DNA of 64,000 bases from Orientallactaga sibirica. Lineage: Eukaryota; Chordata; Mammalia; Rodentia; Dipodidae. Position numbers and translations under genes: made by a program. Positions within the stretch are counted from its first letter, which is position 1; each line of letters starts with the position of its first letter. Below are positions 63,287 to 64,000 of the stretch, one piece after another. Where the stretch lies: positions 642,501 through 706,500 of the forward strand of contig JAEOAD010001365.1 of assembly GCA_036365145.1 (NCBI GenBank), given 5' to 3'. The notes under the pieces were generated by a model, which worked only from the letters and a program-made list of their open reading frames with translations, ran no database searches and had not been told where the DNA came from.

Positions 63287-64000
63287 CTGGAGAGACAAGG
63301 ACAAGGTCAAATTTGAGGCCTGCCAGCCCTTGGGGAGGGGTCTCACCCACAGCTAAAACGGCTATGGAGCACAGATCCTCTGATTCCTGAGTCTCTGTTG
63401 AGTCCTTTCCTTCTTGGAAGCTTGGAGGGTATACAGGGGGAAGTCAAGAAAAATGTCAAAATTTTACTCAGGTAAGGCTTCCACTGACCACTAAGTAATA
63501 CTGTAAGGCCTGTGGCACAAAAGACCCTGTGGGGATCAGGGAGCATGAGACACTGATAATACAATATTAAATCCTCCTGCAGGAAGTGCAGGCCCTTTAC
63601 GTTCTGTTTCTCCTTCATTCAAATTAGCTGTATTGGATGTGAGGGTGATCTGGCTGCGACATCGGTCACCCCGTTGATCGCCAGGGTTGATTGGGCTGAT
63701 CTGGCTGGCTAGGCGGGTGTCCCCGTCCTCCCTCACCGCTCCATGTGCGTCCCTCCCGAAGCTGCACGCTCGGTTGAAGAGGACGACCTTCCCCGCATAG
63801 AGGAGGACTGGTGTCCAGTCGAGGGTACACAACTAGCTGCGCTCCCCTGCTAGAACCTCCAAACAAGCTCTCAAATTAGCTGTATTCAATTAGAGAAGCA
63901 AGGCTTGAGATGACAAAGTGAGCCATCTATCTCTATCCTCCTCCAGAAGCCTCCTTAGGGGTAGGACTTGGCCTCGGTCTCTGTAGGAGTCTCCAGATGG
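63287..64000 (-). other. SIPA1L3: SIPA1L3 intron (runs off the right edge)
   Basis: Unique sequence apart from the 7SK retrocopy. No further SIPA1L3 exon could be recognised up to the window edge. Confidence 0.6.
63635..63874 (+). pseudogene. 7SK snRNA retropseudogene, 3'-truncated
   Basis: Starts exactly at the 7SK 5' end (GGATGTGAGGGTGATCTGGC) and follows the RNA with about a dozen substitutions to ...CCAAACAAGCTCTCAA, about 240 of the roughly 331 nt. It is flanked by the perfect 16-bp direct repeat tcaaattagctgtatt (63,619-63,634 and 63,871-63,886); the last four bases of the 7SK match coincide with the duplication. The 3' third with the terminal hairpin is missing, so it is not a functional copy. 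It lies in a SIPA1L3 intron, antisense to that gene. Confidence 0.93.

Noticed and set aside
63887..64000. Another SIPA1L3 exon at the right edge
   Set aside because: No frame with recognisable similarity and no clear acceptor/donor pair within the remaining sequence.

Overview
This is a 64 kb piece of mammalian nuclear DNA. Genes are split into short exons with GT-AG introns, promoters sit in CpG islands, and most of the rest is retroposons. Two SINE types dominate: a 7SL-derived B1 type of about 140 bp and a tRNA-derived B2-like type opening with a gctggagagatggctta box, in short (about 190 bp) and long (about 245 bp) forms. Rare ID, B4, MaLR-LTR, MIR and L2 pieces are also present. Youthful B1 and B4 elements mean a rodent. 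The 3' half of the B1 consensus and the 3' half of the tRNA-type SINE differ from mouse and rat B1/B2, and I infer a non-murid, probably dipodid (jerboa-like) genome. That inference rests on remembered repeat consensus, not on a search.

Four protein-coding genes can be read, in the order SPINT2 (-), PPP1R14A (+), DPF1 (+), SIPA1L3 (-). As I know it this is the human 19q13.2 gene order read in reverse. Positions 1-11,765 lie in SPINT2 intron 1; exon 1 (start codon and signal peptide) is at 11,766-11,871 and the Kunitz exons are outside the window. Positions 11,872-26,810 separate the divergent SPINT2 and PPP1R14A promoters; this stretch holds two solo LTRs and two tandem duplications (299 bp and 1,277 bp). 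PPP1R14A (CPI-17) is complete in four coding exons, 26,811-31,673, encoding 147 residues. Positions 31,674-41,600 are intergenic and SINE-packed. DPF1 (neuro-d4/BAF45B) is complete, 42,030-56,853, with two alternative first coding exons in separate CpG-rich promoters and eleven shared coding exons, ending at an ATTAAA signal near 57,873. SIPA1L3 enters from the right on the minus strand: its last two coding exons (63,205-63,286 and 62,614-62,757) and a long 3' UTR are present. DPF1 and SIPA1L3 are tail to tail.

The genes are not an operon and have no common pathway: a membrane-anchored protease inhibitor, a smooth-muscle myosin phosphatase inhibitor, a neuronal BAF chromatin-remodeller subunit and a Rap GTPase-activating protein. 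I found no previously unknown biological system. The points most worth a second look are: an open N-terminal extension with a GGC-coded polyalanine tract on DPF1 exon 1a; a stop codon in the extension upstream of DPF1 exon 1b; a long SINE subfamily carrying a CTCF-like motif; a retroposed 5' half of tRNA-Glu that itself makes a CTCF-like motif; a 3'-truncated 7SK retrocopy with perfect target-site duplications; the near-identical 1.28 kb tandem duplication; and a SINE 29 bp from a DPF1 splice acceptor.
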